Assembly (NCBI RefSeq): GCF_047663525.1
Contig: NC_092590.1
Coordinates: 8,018,001 to 8,082,000 of the forward strand
Direction: 5' to 3'
DNA length: 64,000 nucleotides
Source: Anas platyrhynchos
Taxonomy: Eukaryota > Chordata > Aves > Anseriformes > Anatidae
Shown here: positions 40,625 to 59,854 of the stretch, piece by piece
Position numbering within the stretch: the stretch's first letter is position 1
How the letters are laid out: each line of letters opens with the position of its first letter
Notes under the pieces: model-generated
The model's input: the letters and a program-made list of their open reading frames with translations, nothing else
Databases searched by the model: none
Told to the model about the DNA's origin: nothing
Translations under genes and position numbers: made by a program

Positions 40625-42901
40625 AACCCCCTCCCGAGAGCCTTTTGTGTCTTCCACAGCAGTACAGGATGCACTTCTCCTCAAGCATCACCTCTAGTTA
40701 TTGACTCTCCTTGCAGAGAAGAACTTTCTTTTTAAGGAGCAGAAGGTAAATATCTCTGCCGCCTCCTGCCCTTCCCCTGGGGTTTTATCATTCTCTGGTC
40801 TTCTTGTGTTAGTTACAGCAGATAAGACTGATTCAGCCAGTCAGCAAAATGTTTCGCTCATGAAGCTACAGTTCTGCTTTTGTCCTATACTGGAAGTGGC
40901 GATATCTCTATTGGAGGTAGGGGAAAAACGTGGCCTAGGGTCTGAAATGACTGACTACATATTTCACTAATTGGGCTAAGTGCATCTGTCTTCCTGCAGA
41001 TTTGTAACCCTTTTAGGACCAAATGAACCCTTTGTACCTACAGTATCAACAGGCACACAGACCAATGGCATATAGAGACGCTACTCAAAATAACCCCCAG
41101 TCTCTGCTATCCCAGTGGTCACTCCTGAGTTTTACTTTGGGTGAATCAAAATCACATGAAAGATCTTGGGACAAGATATTACACTTCCCACATCTTTCTT
41201 TTCATCAGCAAAGAAGTAGTGTATTATTAATAAGAAGAGTCAAACCCATATATCATTATAGTCATCAAATAAATGTAGGACAATTATACTTCTTAGACTG
41301 TCTGACTTTAAAAGAAGTCTGTGTTCTCAGGCTCCAAAACAACGCACAGGCTTAAATACCAAGTCCACCCAGCAGCAGTTCCCACCAGGGAACCTTTCCA
41401 TGGGTCCCTAGAGGGCAAAGTATCTAAGAAAATGCAGGGCAATGAGGCTCCAACAGGAGATCAGCAAAGGAGAGCCCCTCCCCTCTGACTGCAAGAAGAG
41501 TTAAGAATTAAATTGGGCAGATATTTCTCAAAGTGGCCACAATGCCAGCAGATCCCTAAAATGTATCAGAAACAGATCTTTCTGGTGCTGACCAAAAAGC
41601 TTCAGTTCCACCAGGTAGGCAAGTGCCCCTGAAATTTGAGGCTGGAGGGATGGAGGGGAAGCACCCTCTGGCAGAAGAGCTCTCTCACCAGCCTCCCCTT
41701 CCCTGCTTTCCCAACACACTGTGAGCTCTTCCAGCCTGGCAGTGCCACACGTGTTTTTGCACAACCAACTCAGTTAAAATCAGTGCAGGACTGCTCCACC
41801 AAGCATTAACACTGATGAAGCAATGACCACGTATTTTTAATAACAGCAGCTACTAAAAGCACACCCTATAATCGACAAGGAAATACAAGTCTGAAATGGG
41901 AATCACCAAAGGCCACTAGTATCAGAGGTCATGTGGAGGGCAATGAGCATGGAGCTCCCTTCAAGCTTGTTCCCTGCTTGTGTTAGAGCAGATGTGTTAC
42001 ATGAACCCACTGTGTGCTCCTTAGGACCAGAGGATGGCTCCTTCAGGGCAGACATAGCACAACGCTGACTATCACCAGTCCCTTCCAAGCCTCCGCTACA
42101 AGGCAGATAAACATGCATAGGGTAAGAAAGCCTCGGTTGTGAAAACAATTTCATAAAATGTTTTCCAGCCAGGTCACATAATGGCCGAGTAGGTATGAGT
42201 TGCAGCAACCTCCACTGAGTTATTCAAAGTGTGGTTCCACTTCTGAATCCAACCAAGAGGCAATTTTCTGGGAGGATATCATTAGTTCTGAGCTTATTGG
42301 GGCAACTCAACACCTTACAGAACATCACCTGAATTGCAGAGCACGAATACTCTACTATACACCGCTGCGTGCACCAGAGAGGTCTATGAACACCCACCAT
42401 TCAAGAGGAGAAGCTGTAACCCAAATCTCCAAACCTTGGGCAAATCTGCCCTATTTCTGTGTGCCAGGCACAGCTGGGCCATGTACAGTGGGCAAAAACA
42501 AAGCCCTCAGGTACATTCACATCATAAATGCACTTGTACCTCAGATAGGAACTAAGCTTTGCAGCTTGAACACAAGTATCTGAAATTAATCCTAAATAAG
42601 TTCCTGCTCTTTGTCACTCTGTGGTGTATTTCTTCTTTAGGGATCTTTTTTCCTCAGCCAGTGAATCACGGACAATAACCGAACACCCTGCTCCCCGTGC
42701 AGTTAAGTGCGAAATCATTAAATCCTCGTAGTTTCCCCTTGTCCTCGGTGCTTCTGTTGGGACAGGAGCTTGGCCTGCTGCCTCGCTGGGCTGCTGTCTG
42801 CCTTCCTCTGGGCACAACTTGCCTCTGCACGTGGTGTCGGCAGCAAGCACCATGGGGAACAAAGGGAAAGCACAATGGGATAGAAGTCCCACAGACTCTC
42901 G

Positions 42902-42974
42902 CCCCGTGCCTGGGTGTCACCACAGCGGCCTGCCCGACCCTCGCTCACCGACGTGAGGGCACCCAGGCACGGGG
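42902..42974. repeat. GC-rich inverted repeat, 15-bp perfect arms
   Basis: CCCCGTGCCTGGGTG at 42902-42916 is perfectly mirrored by CACCCAGGCACGGGG at 42960-42974, with a 43-base spacer. The arms can form a stable stem on either strand. It lies in the CpG-richer island of the gene desert. Confidence 0.9.
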
Positions 42975-44932
42975 AGAGGTTATCCTGGGACGCGTGGCAG
43001 ACCGAAAAACACGTTGCGTCAGCACGGGGAGGGATTGGGCAGGAGCGGAGGGTGTGTGGTGGCACGTTCCCAGGCAGAGAAAAGCTCAGAATAAACATGG
43101 AGAAAGTCAGCGGCTGGGGGTTTGGATGGAGGCCTTGGAAAGGCAGGGAACTGGGCTGCCGTAATGAGGGCACCGGCACGTCCCAGCAGGCAGGAGGATG
43201 GGGAGGAGGGTGAAAGGAAAGCCAGGCACAGAAAACTCTGGAAGATTTTTCAAAGGCGGCTTTAGAAAGTAATCTGAAACCTGAAGCTGGCTGAGATAAA
43301 CAGCACAGTTGATCGGGAATCTGGCGGTAGGGTTTCCCGGGATAAAAATTAATTAATGTGGAATCTATTATGCATGTTGCTGAAGTGCTGAGGAGTCCTT
43401 TACATGGACACCGTGCAGCAGAAACAAAGGCTTCTTGACCCCAAGGAGCACACACATTATACCTGGGCAAGACACAACACCGAGCTACAGATGGGTAACA
43501 CAAGGAGATGGAGGCACCGCCAGCCCGATCTGAGAGTTAGAGCTGGACTTTGGTCCTCTAGGTTTGGAGGCACTACGGAGATGACCTTCAGGAGCATATG
43601 CTTTGAAAAGAATAATATTTCAGCAGATGGTTATAGAGCACAAGCAAAGGGCTAACGAGTAGAAATAAAAAAAAAAAATTAAAAAAATTTAAAAAAAAAA
43701 AGGAATTTGGGGGGCTTGTTTGAAAATTGATCAAGAGAGGAAGTTTTTAGCACTACGAACTATTTGGAGAGAGCTAGAAGTAGCCATTTCAATAACAAAT
43801 GAGATGTAAAGGAGGGTGAAGGAGACACCAGGAGTGATCTCACAGTGAAACACATCATCTCAGGAACAGAAGCGACAGAACTTGCCAACAAACCAGTAAG
43901 CAGGAGGGAAAATAATACACTTAAAGTTTCAATAATACACTTCAAGTTTCAATAAAATGTTGCTGCAAAAATGTTTTTATCCCATTTTCATCCTGCCTTT
44001 TGACAAAAGCAGTTTAGAAGCCTTTTTTTTTTTCCTGAAAATATGAAAATATCTAGAATAAAAAATATATACATTGTAAAAACTCTACTGAATTCTTGAT
44101 GCTGAATTGAGTGTCTGACATGGTCAGTATGATGCAAAACTGGCAATTAGATCTAAATCGTATTTCTGTCTCTGCTATTGAGCTACTACATAGCTTTAAG
44201 CCACCCACTTTACTGTTTCAACATCCCACCCACCTAAAAACAGCGATCTGTGTGGCTGACATTAATGCTTCGATATGCTCAGGTGCCAGCATCTGTAAAG
44301 GGTTTTGAAAGGGGTCTTTTCTACAAGTTCTGCAGCATGTGTTCTTCCTCCTATTTCCATTTTATCTCCCTTTCCCTACTGAGAAGACATGTACAGGATT
44401 TATTTGTAATAAAGCTGTAATTTAAATTTCTATTCAAATTAAATGAGAATCTGATTGCCCTAAAATACAGTCAGGTGAAATCCCTGTTGGCTTAAGCACC
44501 TACAGATTGAAGTATTTTTATGGGGACTGCATCAACATTTTTTCATGTTACGCTCCAGGTTTTATCACAAACTTTTCCAAAACCTTGTGGTAGTAAACTC
44601 ACCATACTTACAACCATGCACACAGAAATCTTGGTCAATTCCACACAGCTCTGCCTCTGCCATCTACCCATGTTCTGACTTCTGATTTTAATGTATGGAC
44701 ATCAATCACAATTTAAATATTAATTTATTTTTATCTTTACAGTTACTATATTTTAATTATTTAAATATTCAGTTCCTTATAGCCATTTAATTCATTCCCC
44801 ACCATCAGACATACAGTGGATTTGGGATCAGAAGACTGAGGCTTTATTCTTTATCTACCTAAAGGCTGTAATTTTGAGTAATTCATTCTACATTATAATA
44901 CTGTGCATTTTTCCCTTTATGAGCTATGTATA

Positions 44933-44994
44933 AAGTCAGCATATATGTATATATATATGGATTTATGTGTATATATATACAAATATGCTGACTT
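44933..44994. repeat. Near-perfect hairpin, 25-bp arms and 12-base loop
   Basis: The arm at 44933-44957 starts AAGTCAGCATAT and ends in alternating TA. The arm at 44970-44994 is its reverse complement with a single mismatch at position 13. The loop is TGGATTTATGTG. The non-TA outer part, AAGTCAGCATAT, is unique sequence, so the pairing is not just a TA microsatellite. Confidence 0.9.
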
Positions 44995-45644
44995 CTTTAT
45001 TGACCTAGTCAGTATAAAGTGGTTTGAAATCTTTGGTTGTAAGATGCAACAGAAGTGCAAATTTTTATCGTCTTCAATCCCAAAGTTTGGATTGTAAAAA
45101 TGAATTTAAGCGAAAGAAATCTACAGAAAAGGCTTCCACATACTTTAGCAATAGGAAAAAAAAATGGTTCTAAATGTAGTCACCACTGTAATATTTCATA
45201 TTCCCATACAAAGCAGCATGTACTTTCAGTACCGTACTTTTAAAACCAGACTTTCCTTCCCAGAGTGAATAGCATTGCAGGGACTGCCATCCAGTGGTGA
45301 ACCAAAGCCTGAACAGCTAATTGAAACTGCAGATATGTAAAAGGTGTCAAGACTGAAAAAGCTTAAGAGTAGTAGCTAATAAGGATGCTGGAGCTACTAC
45401 CGGTAGAAACAACTTTGTAGTCAGCTTCAGAAATTATGTACAATGTTTAAGTAAAAGACATTTGTTCTTCAAAGATAGCTGCACAAAGGAAATAATTTGT
45501 ATTGACCATCCAAATTAGTAAAATGAGGCTTGTTCAGTCACAGCCTAATACAGAAGCTGCAGTTAAATGCTTCTTGTGAATACAGCTGAAATATTCTAAG
45601 TTTTGTAATACTGTAAGTAAAATTTCCCTTTTTGCACTTGTCTG

Positions 45645-45700
45645 CCTCCATTGAATTCAGTGATGTACACCTTCATTTTAACCAGCTGTCAGATGAGACC
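45645..45700 (+). repeat. Possible third copy of the ancient dispersed repeat
   Basis: 'CATTGAATTCAGTGATGTAC' then ACC and later AACCAGCTGTCAGAT resembles the CATTGACTTCAATGGAGTTACACC..CCAGCTG words of the repeat at 21931 and 31955. Weak match. Confidence 0.25.
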
Positions 45701-47579
45701 AGAAAATAATTAAGGTCGCCTTTTTTTTTTTCTGCCTGTTAGAACATCAGAGGAAAAGAACCTCTTGATATAGCTAAAACTATTCCTGCTTAGGTTAGGA
45801 AACTAAACGGTGATTTATTTTAAATTTTGTTTAATTTTAAATTGTTTAATTTTAATTAAGTTTGTTGGTCATTTTGTTAAGTGGCAGTAGTTTTAAGCAT
45901 TGTGCATCTTCTGTACCCACAAAAAAAAAGGTCTGATGGAACATTCCTGTTCCCTGTTTTTATGAGCTCTCATATTTATGACCTTGTCTACCGTGTGTAT
46001 GAATCTTGGTCCTTGTGACAGACTTTCCTTGGTCCGTTCCACCGTGTACAGACCGTATGTTGTCTACACTCATAAAACACTCAGTGACGGTAAATGTATT
46101 TAAAAAAAATAAAAGCTATTTGCTGAGAAACCCAAGAACTTTCAGGTTGTCCCTGCAGAGGTGTTTTTAAATCCAGCCACAGGAAACAATCGCCTCCTTT
46201 TCGCAGAGTTGTGACGAAACTTTGGCAGGGTTCTCAGCTGTATTTGGCACTTGAATTCTACTGATTTAAACAAAAATTATGTACCTGAATTCCAGGAGGA
46301 TCTTGGCTTGTCTGCTGTTGATGTAGATTTTGGATACAGGAGTGCCTTCATCGGCTCCCTAGTGTAGTGCTTGGGGATGTAGTAGGATTTTTATTGTTTT
46401 CAGGGTGAGTCATGCTCGCAGCAGCACAACAGATGGTGTGGAGTGTAGGACTATAAAGAAAAAGGCATGAGACAGCTAAAAGAAAACTGGAACGGCCAAA
46501 GGAACAACCAGAGGATGAGAGAGGCTGAAAGGATGAGAGAAGGCAGGGGGCTGAGCCTTGCCACGGATAGCAGGGGCTAATGAAGTGTGGAGTCACTGCA
46601 GGGTGAAGGAGCTCAGACAGTGGTCGGCAGGGAAAATTAGAGGACCTGCAGTCAGAGTAGAAGGAACAGAAGAAGGAAAGCCTGGAGTAGCACAGCCGAT
46701 GGACAGCCAAGCAGTTGGTGGAAGTAAGTGATGGATTTCAGTGTGATAAAAGAGAAAGTACTAGATGAGGAGGAATGAGGAAATGGAAGAGCAGAGGAGA
46801 CTGATAAATAATATCCCTCAAAGGCAGAAATACCGCAGCAGTTAGAAAGAGAGCAATCAAAACCAGCAGTGGTGTCCTGAAACTTGGAAGAATAGAATGA
46901 CGGGGGGAGAAAAAAAAAAAAAAAGAAAAAAAAAAAAAGACAGCAGCTACTGAAGCACAACAGCATAAATCCCCAGAAATAAGAGCTCAGGCCAGGAGTA
47001 GACCAGCAAAAGGGGATGAAACACAGTGGTTCTGGACAGATACACTGGGGTAAAATGTAAAATAGGATAAACTCTACCCATCAATGAAGCAAGGCTCCTG
47101 AAAGGAGGGATCTGGAGAAAACGGTGCAATTGACAAGTTTCTGGGCTCCAGCTCAGAGCAGACAGATGCACTGAGAAGCAGCAAAACACCTCCTAGAAAT
47201 ATCAGACACCCCCCGTCCTGCTCTAGTAGGGTAGCTACCCCGACAGCCATTTAGTGTAAGAGCAGCATAATTTTGGTGGCACACTAACATGGGCATCAAC
47301 CAGGAAAGGAAAAGGCGTTAAACATTTCCCTGTACATTTTTATTTTCCTTACACCAACAACTGATTCATTGAATTCTGGCCTGGCAGCAGGCAGTTAATG
47401 AAACTGCTTGCTGCTACCATGTCTCGGTCACAAAGCCACTCGCTTTTTTTTCTGACTGAGAGACCAGTGGGATTCTGGCTTATGAATGCCCTACAGGGAT
47501 GTACTCAAAGGACAGATTTAGTCATCTACAAAGACCTTTCCGTAATTGTTTTTAAAGACAGTGTCAGTGTTTGGAAGGT

Positions 47580-48705
47580 CAGAGGTTTTGCTCTCACCTA
47601 GGGAATAATACAAATGGGCAGCTTCTGAAAGACACCTCGGAAAAATCATTCACCCCAAGGCATGGTCAGCCTTATCTGCAAATTTTAGCAGGCATTTTTC
47701 CAGCCTGTTCTCAAAGCTTCACATGGCAGAAATACCAACACCACCCTAGCCAATCTAGTCAAGGAGTCAACTGTTTTACACTCAATATTTTCCTAATAGT
47801 AACCCAACTCCTCCTTGCTGTTATTTAAGCCTCAAGTACTACTGACAAGCAGAACCAATGACTCCTTTCCTTTCTACACTATCTTTCATGCCTCATATAC
47901 TTTGTAGTTAAAACTTCTGAGTGTTTCTCAGCAGGATGTGCTATGGCTTCCCAAAAGCTCCTGTTCAGCTCGTGGTCCAGGAGAACCCCAGGACCCACGC
48001 TGAGGAATCTGCATTTTGTCACTTATTCTGCTGGTGCTACCTTGCACTTGTTCCCAGAAAGAATAAACCAGCCTAGATTTTTTTATTATTATTATTATTA
48101 TTTTTTTTAGGGAGCTCTTTCTGATTTGTCAGGATCACTGCACACCCTTACTCTGCCCTTCAGCAGTCTCTAAGTTTTATGATTTGGGCAGATTTAGTAA
48201 GTGCTCCCTATTCCGTTCAGGTCACTGGGTGTTAAATGCAACTAGCCAAAGGACAGACCTCAAAAAAATAAAAATAATATCTCTTTCCACTCTGACAACA
48301 GGATATCAACTGATCAGTGAACACTCTCTGAAAATGTTTTCTGCATCCAGCTTACAGTTGTTTCAGCTAGGCCAAGTTTCCATAACATGCAAGACAGCAT
48401 CAAAAGCTACAGCCCCAAAAACATCTGCTTTTCTTCTCTGCACAGTGCCCATAACTCTCATGTATGGCTTATTCTTCATATGACTTATTCTCTAAAAATC
48501 CAGGTTGGCTACTGATCTTCTTGCCATTTTCTTCCAGGTGCTTGAGATACACCCCTCACCCCCCAAAGCTTTTTCTTCAGACCAAAGTGAGGGTTACTGG
48601 TTTATTATGCTGCATCCCTCACACCCTCCACATGTAAAGACAGATGATGACTACAGAGAAGATATTAGCTATCATCCAGGAGCTGTCAGGAACAGTTAAA
48701 AGTCA
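47580..48705 (-). mobile_element. Ancient, heavily decayed CR1 LINE fragment, about 1.1 kb
   Basis: Read antisense, blocks occur in the correct CR1 order. First comes a TTTTCCTAATAGTAACCCAA and CTCCTTGCTGTTATTTAAGC block (47785-47830), like the region just before the CR1 3' end. Next are CTGTTCAGCTCGTGGTCCAG (47963-47982), CCTTGCACTTGTTCCC (48040-48055), and TCTGATTTGTCAGGATCA (48119-48136). Last are CTTACAGTTGTTTCAGCTAG (48351-48370), ACAGCATCAAAAGC (48391-48404) and GGTTGGCTACTGATCTTCTT (48503-48522). Together these cover the 3' part of the reverse transcriptase ORF. All frames are broken. An ATT microsatellite (48077-48108) sits inside it. The divergence is far greater than in the copy at 5895-6620. 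Confidence 0.75.
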
Positions 48706-51660
48706 TGAAATTGTTTCAATCTGTTCACTAAATAACATAGAAATAAGTTTAACTTTCAAGTTTTACCCTAGAATATGCCAGCCAGCCTGAATCTTTGCAA
48801 AATTTTTCTTTCCCAATTTGCAGCTAAGCACATACAATCGCCACCACCAACAAAGGGATCCCAGTCCCCACCTCAACACTGAGCTTTGTAATGAAAACTG
48901 ATACAAAAAGAGGAGGAAATTACAAATGTTGGTCTTTTTGCATGCATGAGTCAGCAGACAATACCAAATTAACCCGATTTCCTCACAGCTAAATACTATC
49001 TCTTGCAGCCTGCAGGTGTAACAGCCTGAGAGCTTTGACATTCACAGAACCCACATGGGATAGCGACGTGATGAAGTGAAACTTCATCTTACACCCAAAG
49101 AACATCAGGAATTAAGCTGATATCGTTACACTGGAGCTCAGCAAGCTGCTTTATAGGTTCAAGAGAGCAGCTATCAGGATGCAGCGCCTCGCATCCATGC
49201 CACCAGTTAAAACACGGCGCAAGTCAGGCGTGCTTGCCTCCCGTTACAGTGCCACAGCTGTTGCTCTAAAACGAGCTTATGCTCTCAGCACAGCCCTCAG
49301 CAGACGGGTATCCATGTCAAACCACAACACAAAAACACAGCACAATCAGTTGTCACTGGAGAAAGCAAATCATGCAGAAACTCTCATGATTTAGTAGCTG
49401 CTTCTCACGAAACGGCACCCTTGAAGAAGAGTTCGATGCATGAGTCGTGCATTTTCCTGTCACTGAAATCCAGGTTTTGACTCTTCAGTCCATATAGCAG
49501 AAATGCCTCAGTGTGACTGTAAAGGGTTATCAAATGGCCTTCTTCTGAGATTCTTACAATTCTTCCACTTCAGTTCTTGCAATGGTTTCAACCCTCTTTA
49601 AGCATGTTCTGGAAGAAAAACATACTGGAGCAACTGTAAAATTGAGCAGCAGCAACTAGGAATTGTAATAGGAGGCCAGAGGTATCGCAGCGAATCTTTT
49701 GATGAAGGAACTGTCACACCAAAGGCAAAATACAACCATATTCACAAATGGGTGATATCAAGTCACCTTTTCACAGCCATTGCAATGCTGCAGGAAAAAA
49801 AAAGTTTCTATTGTATGCAGCATTTCCAAGCATGTCAGAAAACTGAGATTTGCTGTCTTCCTTACACCCACATTTACTGCCTTTACTGGGAGCAGCAGCA
49901 GCAATTTACAATCATCTCAGTTGCTAAGACTGTAACTTTTTAGTAACCTAATACCTGGTGCTTCCTAATTAGTATATTAAGAAAATATGTATATAAAATA
50001 TGCAACTGGAACTAGGCATGGGTGTATTATAGTAACCTTACTGAGCACTATTTCTAAACGAGCATCCAGCTTTGTAAGGAGTTAACTGAGGCACCTTCAG
50101 CTGCCTAAGGCAGGTCCCATTAAACACAACAGGTTCAGAATTAGAATGCTGCAAATTAAAATATTCCACCTCAGTCTAATAAAGATGTCAGTTTTCTTTC
50201 AGACATCACTGTGTACTACTTCACACTGGTAACTAAACTTGACCTATAAAAGTATTTTAGGTTTTAATTAGCAATTATACATTTTTTTAAAAATCGTATC
50301 TGGACTTCTCCAAATGCCACACAGCTTTACCAGCAGAGGTAGTTATCAGCATCTCCTCTAAACAGATGAAATGTCACCCTGCTGACAAAAATCATTTCAG
50401 TGGCACAGGTCTTCCAAACATGCTACTGTTACACGATCTGCAGGAGTCTGGAAAATGTACTGGGGGAAAAAAAAGGAAGCCAAATCGTCTGGCTTTTTTT
50501 ATTTAGATGAATTTTTTGGCTTAACTCAATTAAGTATAAGATCACTTAAATTATTTAGGGTTCACATGTTAACTTTCAAAAGCTACACAGGTTATATATA
50601 TTCTTCTTAACTGTATTGACCAGGCGTCAGCACTCCAAGATTACTCTGAACCTTCTGGAAGAGCCGTGGATTCAGTATTTTCTCCAGCAGGAGAGACAGA
50701 AAATCAAGACCTCAGTCTGACTTTTCTGTTACATTTGGACATAAGCCAAACTTCTGTTTTCAATCATGGAGAGATACGTTCCTACAAGCTCTGCTTTACC
50801 TTTATCACAGTGCTTCAGCTTTATTTTTCATTTCCCACCCCCCAGACGAGTTCAGTTCACTCTGGCTGAGAGCACCAAACGCAGATGGGTATCACTGAAC
50901 TTTTCTTTCTGTCTTTGGCGCAGGAGATGCCACCTGCTGTTGGCTGTAGAGAACAGCAGGCACTCAGAAAACACCAGCCTTTCTTTACCTGGTACTGGGA
51001 CCCCCATCACATATGGTATGGCACATACGACCACATAATAACCACTTCGAAAAGACAGGAAATATCGCAGTTATGAGCCTAACAGAACAGCTTAATACAC
51101 CTTAAAATTTAAAGATGTAAAATGAATAAACGCAGAAGTCACATTGAATGTAAGAATGAGGGACTGGAAGTGACATATCCTGGAGACAGATGATTAACAA
51201 CTAGCTCTTTGATTAGTATACGAACAGTAATACTTACAATTAATGGAATAAAAGAAACATCTCACTGACAATTATTATACAGACAAAAATAGTGCTTCAA
51301 ACGCATGTGGCTTGCAGACAAGACATTTATGGAGATGTAGAAGGATCTTTTCCACCTTCAGAACACAATACATTTTAATGAAGTACAATGGTAATATTCC
51401 ATCTTTTAAATGACGACCAAAAAAAAGTCGGAGCCATGTCTCTCAAACAAAGAAGCAACAGCTCACTTGATTACTGATAATAGCATATCATTTAGATACA
51501 GTACAAGTTCACAGAAAATATGAGCTCTCTTGTCCCTGGTATTAAAAGAAATCATTACCCAACAGTGAAAAACTAAGGAGAAATGTGTCATTGGCATCTC
51601 AAACCATGGATGCAGAGTAGGCCATGCATACTCAAGAAAAAGCTTCAGAAAATGCATGAA
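48706..51660. other. Intergenic DNA downstream of OSTC, no gene seen
   Basis: AT-rich DNA without recognisable exons, repeats or long frames. It lies 3' of OSTC on the - strand. Confidence 0.4.
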
Positions 51661-51683
51661 ATTCAGATTTGTAGAAAATAAGT

Positions 51684-51689
51684 TTTATT
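51684..51689 (-). terminator. OSTC: Poly(A) signal of OSTC
   Basis: TTTATT on the + strand gives AATAAA on the transcribed strand, about 600 nt after the stop codon. I saw no canonical signal nearer to the stop, so this is the best candidate for the OSTC mRNA end; cleavage would fall near 51660-51675. Confidence 0.6.
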
Positions 51690-52292
51690 TGGCTCTGTTC
51701 GTACATTTTTTCAAAAACAAATGCACATTCATACAAGTTTGCCTCTCCCGGTGCACATATGGATTTGCTCATATAGAGCCATTAGAAAGAAGGCAAAAGG
51801 TGTCTCTGAAAGCATTTCAGACACATTAATTCGGACTGTAAAGTATCCAAACTTATTTACTTTCTAATGATAACTTGGAAAGAAATGTTTCAGGTGTTTC
51901 TTCTCCAATTGACACTTGTAACCCTCCTGCACAGGGAAGAGGGGACAGACCTTGCAATAAGGAACTGTCAAACCAATGGCTAATTCTCATTTCAGGGTAC
52001 AGCTACAGACAGGTTCTCTATTTCACACCAAGTCAGATTAAAAAAAAAATATAGGTAACTTTCTCTTTTCAAAAGCTCTAGAACAGCAATGATAAAACAC
52101 TGTTTTAAAACTATAAATCAGCCATTGGTATTAAAAGTTTGTTTGCAGAGAGAACACGCCTTCCTCACTTGCTTCTCACGTTTAGGTCTCTTTCCTGTTG
52201 ATAGTGACAATGGAATTTGTTTCTTGCTGCTTCTTAAACACTTCATGAAGAGGAGTAAATTCAGCTTGGGCTTTCACACGTTGCGAGAAGTA

Positions 52293-56078
<3,786 letters not shown>

Positions 56079-56089
56079 GCCGCCGGCTC

Positions 56090-56560
56090 CCAAAATGGCG
56101 ACGCCCAGCGCGGCGCCGCGGAAAAGGCTGGCGGCGGCGGCATCCTGGCAGGGAGAGAATAAAGAGACGAGAATTTAAAAAAAAATCACTTCGAAGATTA
56201 AACCGAAATCACCCCAAAGTTTATGAGAAATAATTGAAAATAATGAGGATTTTTTTTCTCCAGTCGGAAGCACAGCGCTCCCCCGGGGGGTAGCCGCGCG
56301 TTTTATGCCCCTGCCAGGACCCGCCAGCGGCGACGTGTCGGTGCTGGGTAACGGAGGGGGGAGCGAGGGGGCGGGGCTACGGGAGGCCACGCCCCCAGGG
56401 CGGGTGGTTGTGAATGGGAGGCCACGCCCCCTGCCGGTGGGCGGGGCCAGCGCACGGGAGCATGAATGAATGAATGAATGAATGAGCCTGGAGGGGGGGT
56501 GCTCATTAATTAGCGCCCTGCCCTCCGCGCCGCTCCCCTGCGCCCACCGGGGGCGTTGCG
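56090..56560 (-). promoter_or_regulatory. OSTC: OSTC CpG-rich promoter
   Basis: CpG-dense DNA just upstream of OSTC. GC-box words GGGGCGGGGC (about 56367-56377) and GGGCGGGGCC (about 56439-56448) are present, and the 16-bp word GGGAGGCCACGCCCCC occurs twice (56381-56396 and 56416-56431). A GCCATTTTGG word next to the start (about 56090-56098, - strand) fits a YY1 site. There is no TATA box. A GAAT microsatellite (56463-56485) lies inside. The start site is probably at 56100-56300 but cannot be fixed. Confidence 0.6.
56463..56485 (+). repeat. GAAT tetranucleotide microsatellite
   Basis: Nearly six perfect GAAT units in the OSTC upstream region, a likely length-variable site. Confidence 0.85.
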
Positions 56561-57056
56561 GGAATAAAGAGGCGTTAAGGAACCTAAACGCGGCTCTTCG
56601 AGGGTAAAACGCCCAGGATGGAGCCAAGGAGGCTGAGCCTACAGGCTCGGGTTGGCCCCGGGTAGCTACAGCCGCCTGTAGCACGAAGCAGGGAACCCAA
56701 ACTCCCACCTCCCACGGGGCTCCTGGCACATCGGTGATCAGCAACAGACCCAAAATAGCTCCGTGCAACTCGCAAAACCGCAGCCTGGATCGCCCAGCTC
56801 TTGGAGCTAGAGTTTTGCCACCCCTGCAGCCCTGCTCGCACCGCAGCAGCAGGCGCTGACCCAGGAGGTGCCTCGCAGGGAAAGGGAACGGCTCCTGGAG
56901 CTCCCTCCCCAATCCAGAGGGAGCTGTGTGCGGTGTGGCTGGTGCGGCACCTGCTCTGAGAAGCCAATTCTGCACTTCGCAAGCTGTGAGAAACTCCCGC
57001 TAGCCTCCGCGAGCACGTGGACTGACTGGCAGGACACCAGGAAAGTGGAACTCTCA

Positions 57057-57062
57057 TTTATT
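57057..57062 (-). terminator. RPL34: Poly(A) signal of RPL34
   Basis: TTTATT on + gives AATAAA on the gene strand only 22 nt after the TGA, so the 3' UTR is very short, as is usual for ribosomal protein genes. The mRNA should end near 57035-57045, leaving about 950 bp to the OSTC start codon. Confidence 0.85.
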
Positions 57063-57083
57063 GGGCAGAAAATACAAATCGAT

Positions 57084-59854
<2,771 letters not shown>

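Larger units (their letters stand above)
40625..47570. other. Gene desert, right half
   Basis: No gene is recognised. A GC- and CpG-richer island spans about 42690-43220 and contains a 261-codon open frame on the - strand that I judge non-coding. A direct repeat of 20 bp (AATAATACACTT.AAGTTTC, 43911-43930 and 43931-43950) is present. A-rich runs occur at 43665-43700 and 46905-46940, and a GA-biased segment spans 46450-46950. Confidence 0.4.

Noticed and set aside
42718-43503. 261-codon open frame on the - strand
   Set aside because: It is proline/serine/cysteine-rich with no domain, lies in GC-rich DNA where stops are rare, overlaps other frames on the opposite strand and spans an inverted repeat. 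No splice or promoter structure supports it.
46652-46966. Phenylalanine-rich 104-codon frame on the - strand
   Set aside because: The run of Phe comes from the A-rich stretch at 46905-46940; the rest has no motif.
56175-56975. 266-codon open frame between OSTC and RPL34
   Set aside because: It lies across the CpG-rich OSTC promoter, resembles no protein family, and overlaps several other frames.
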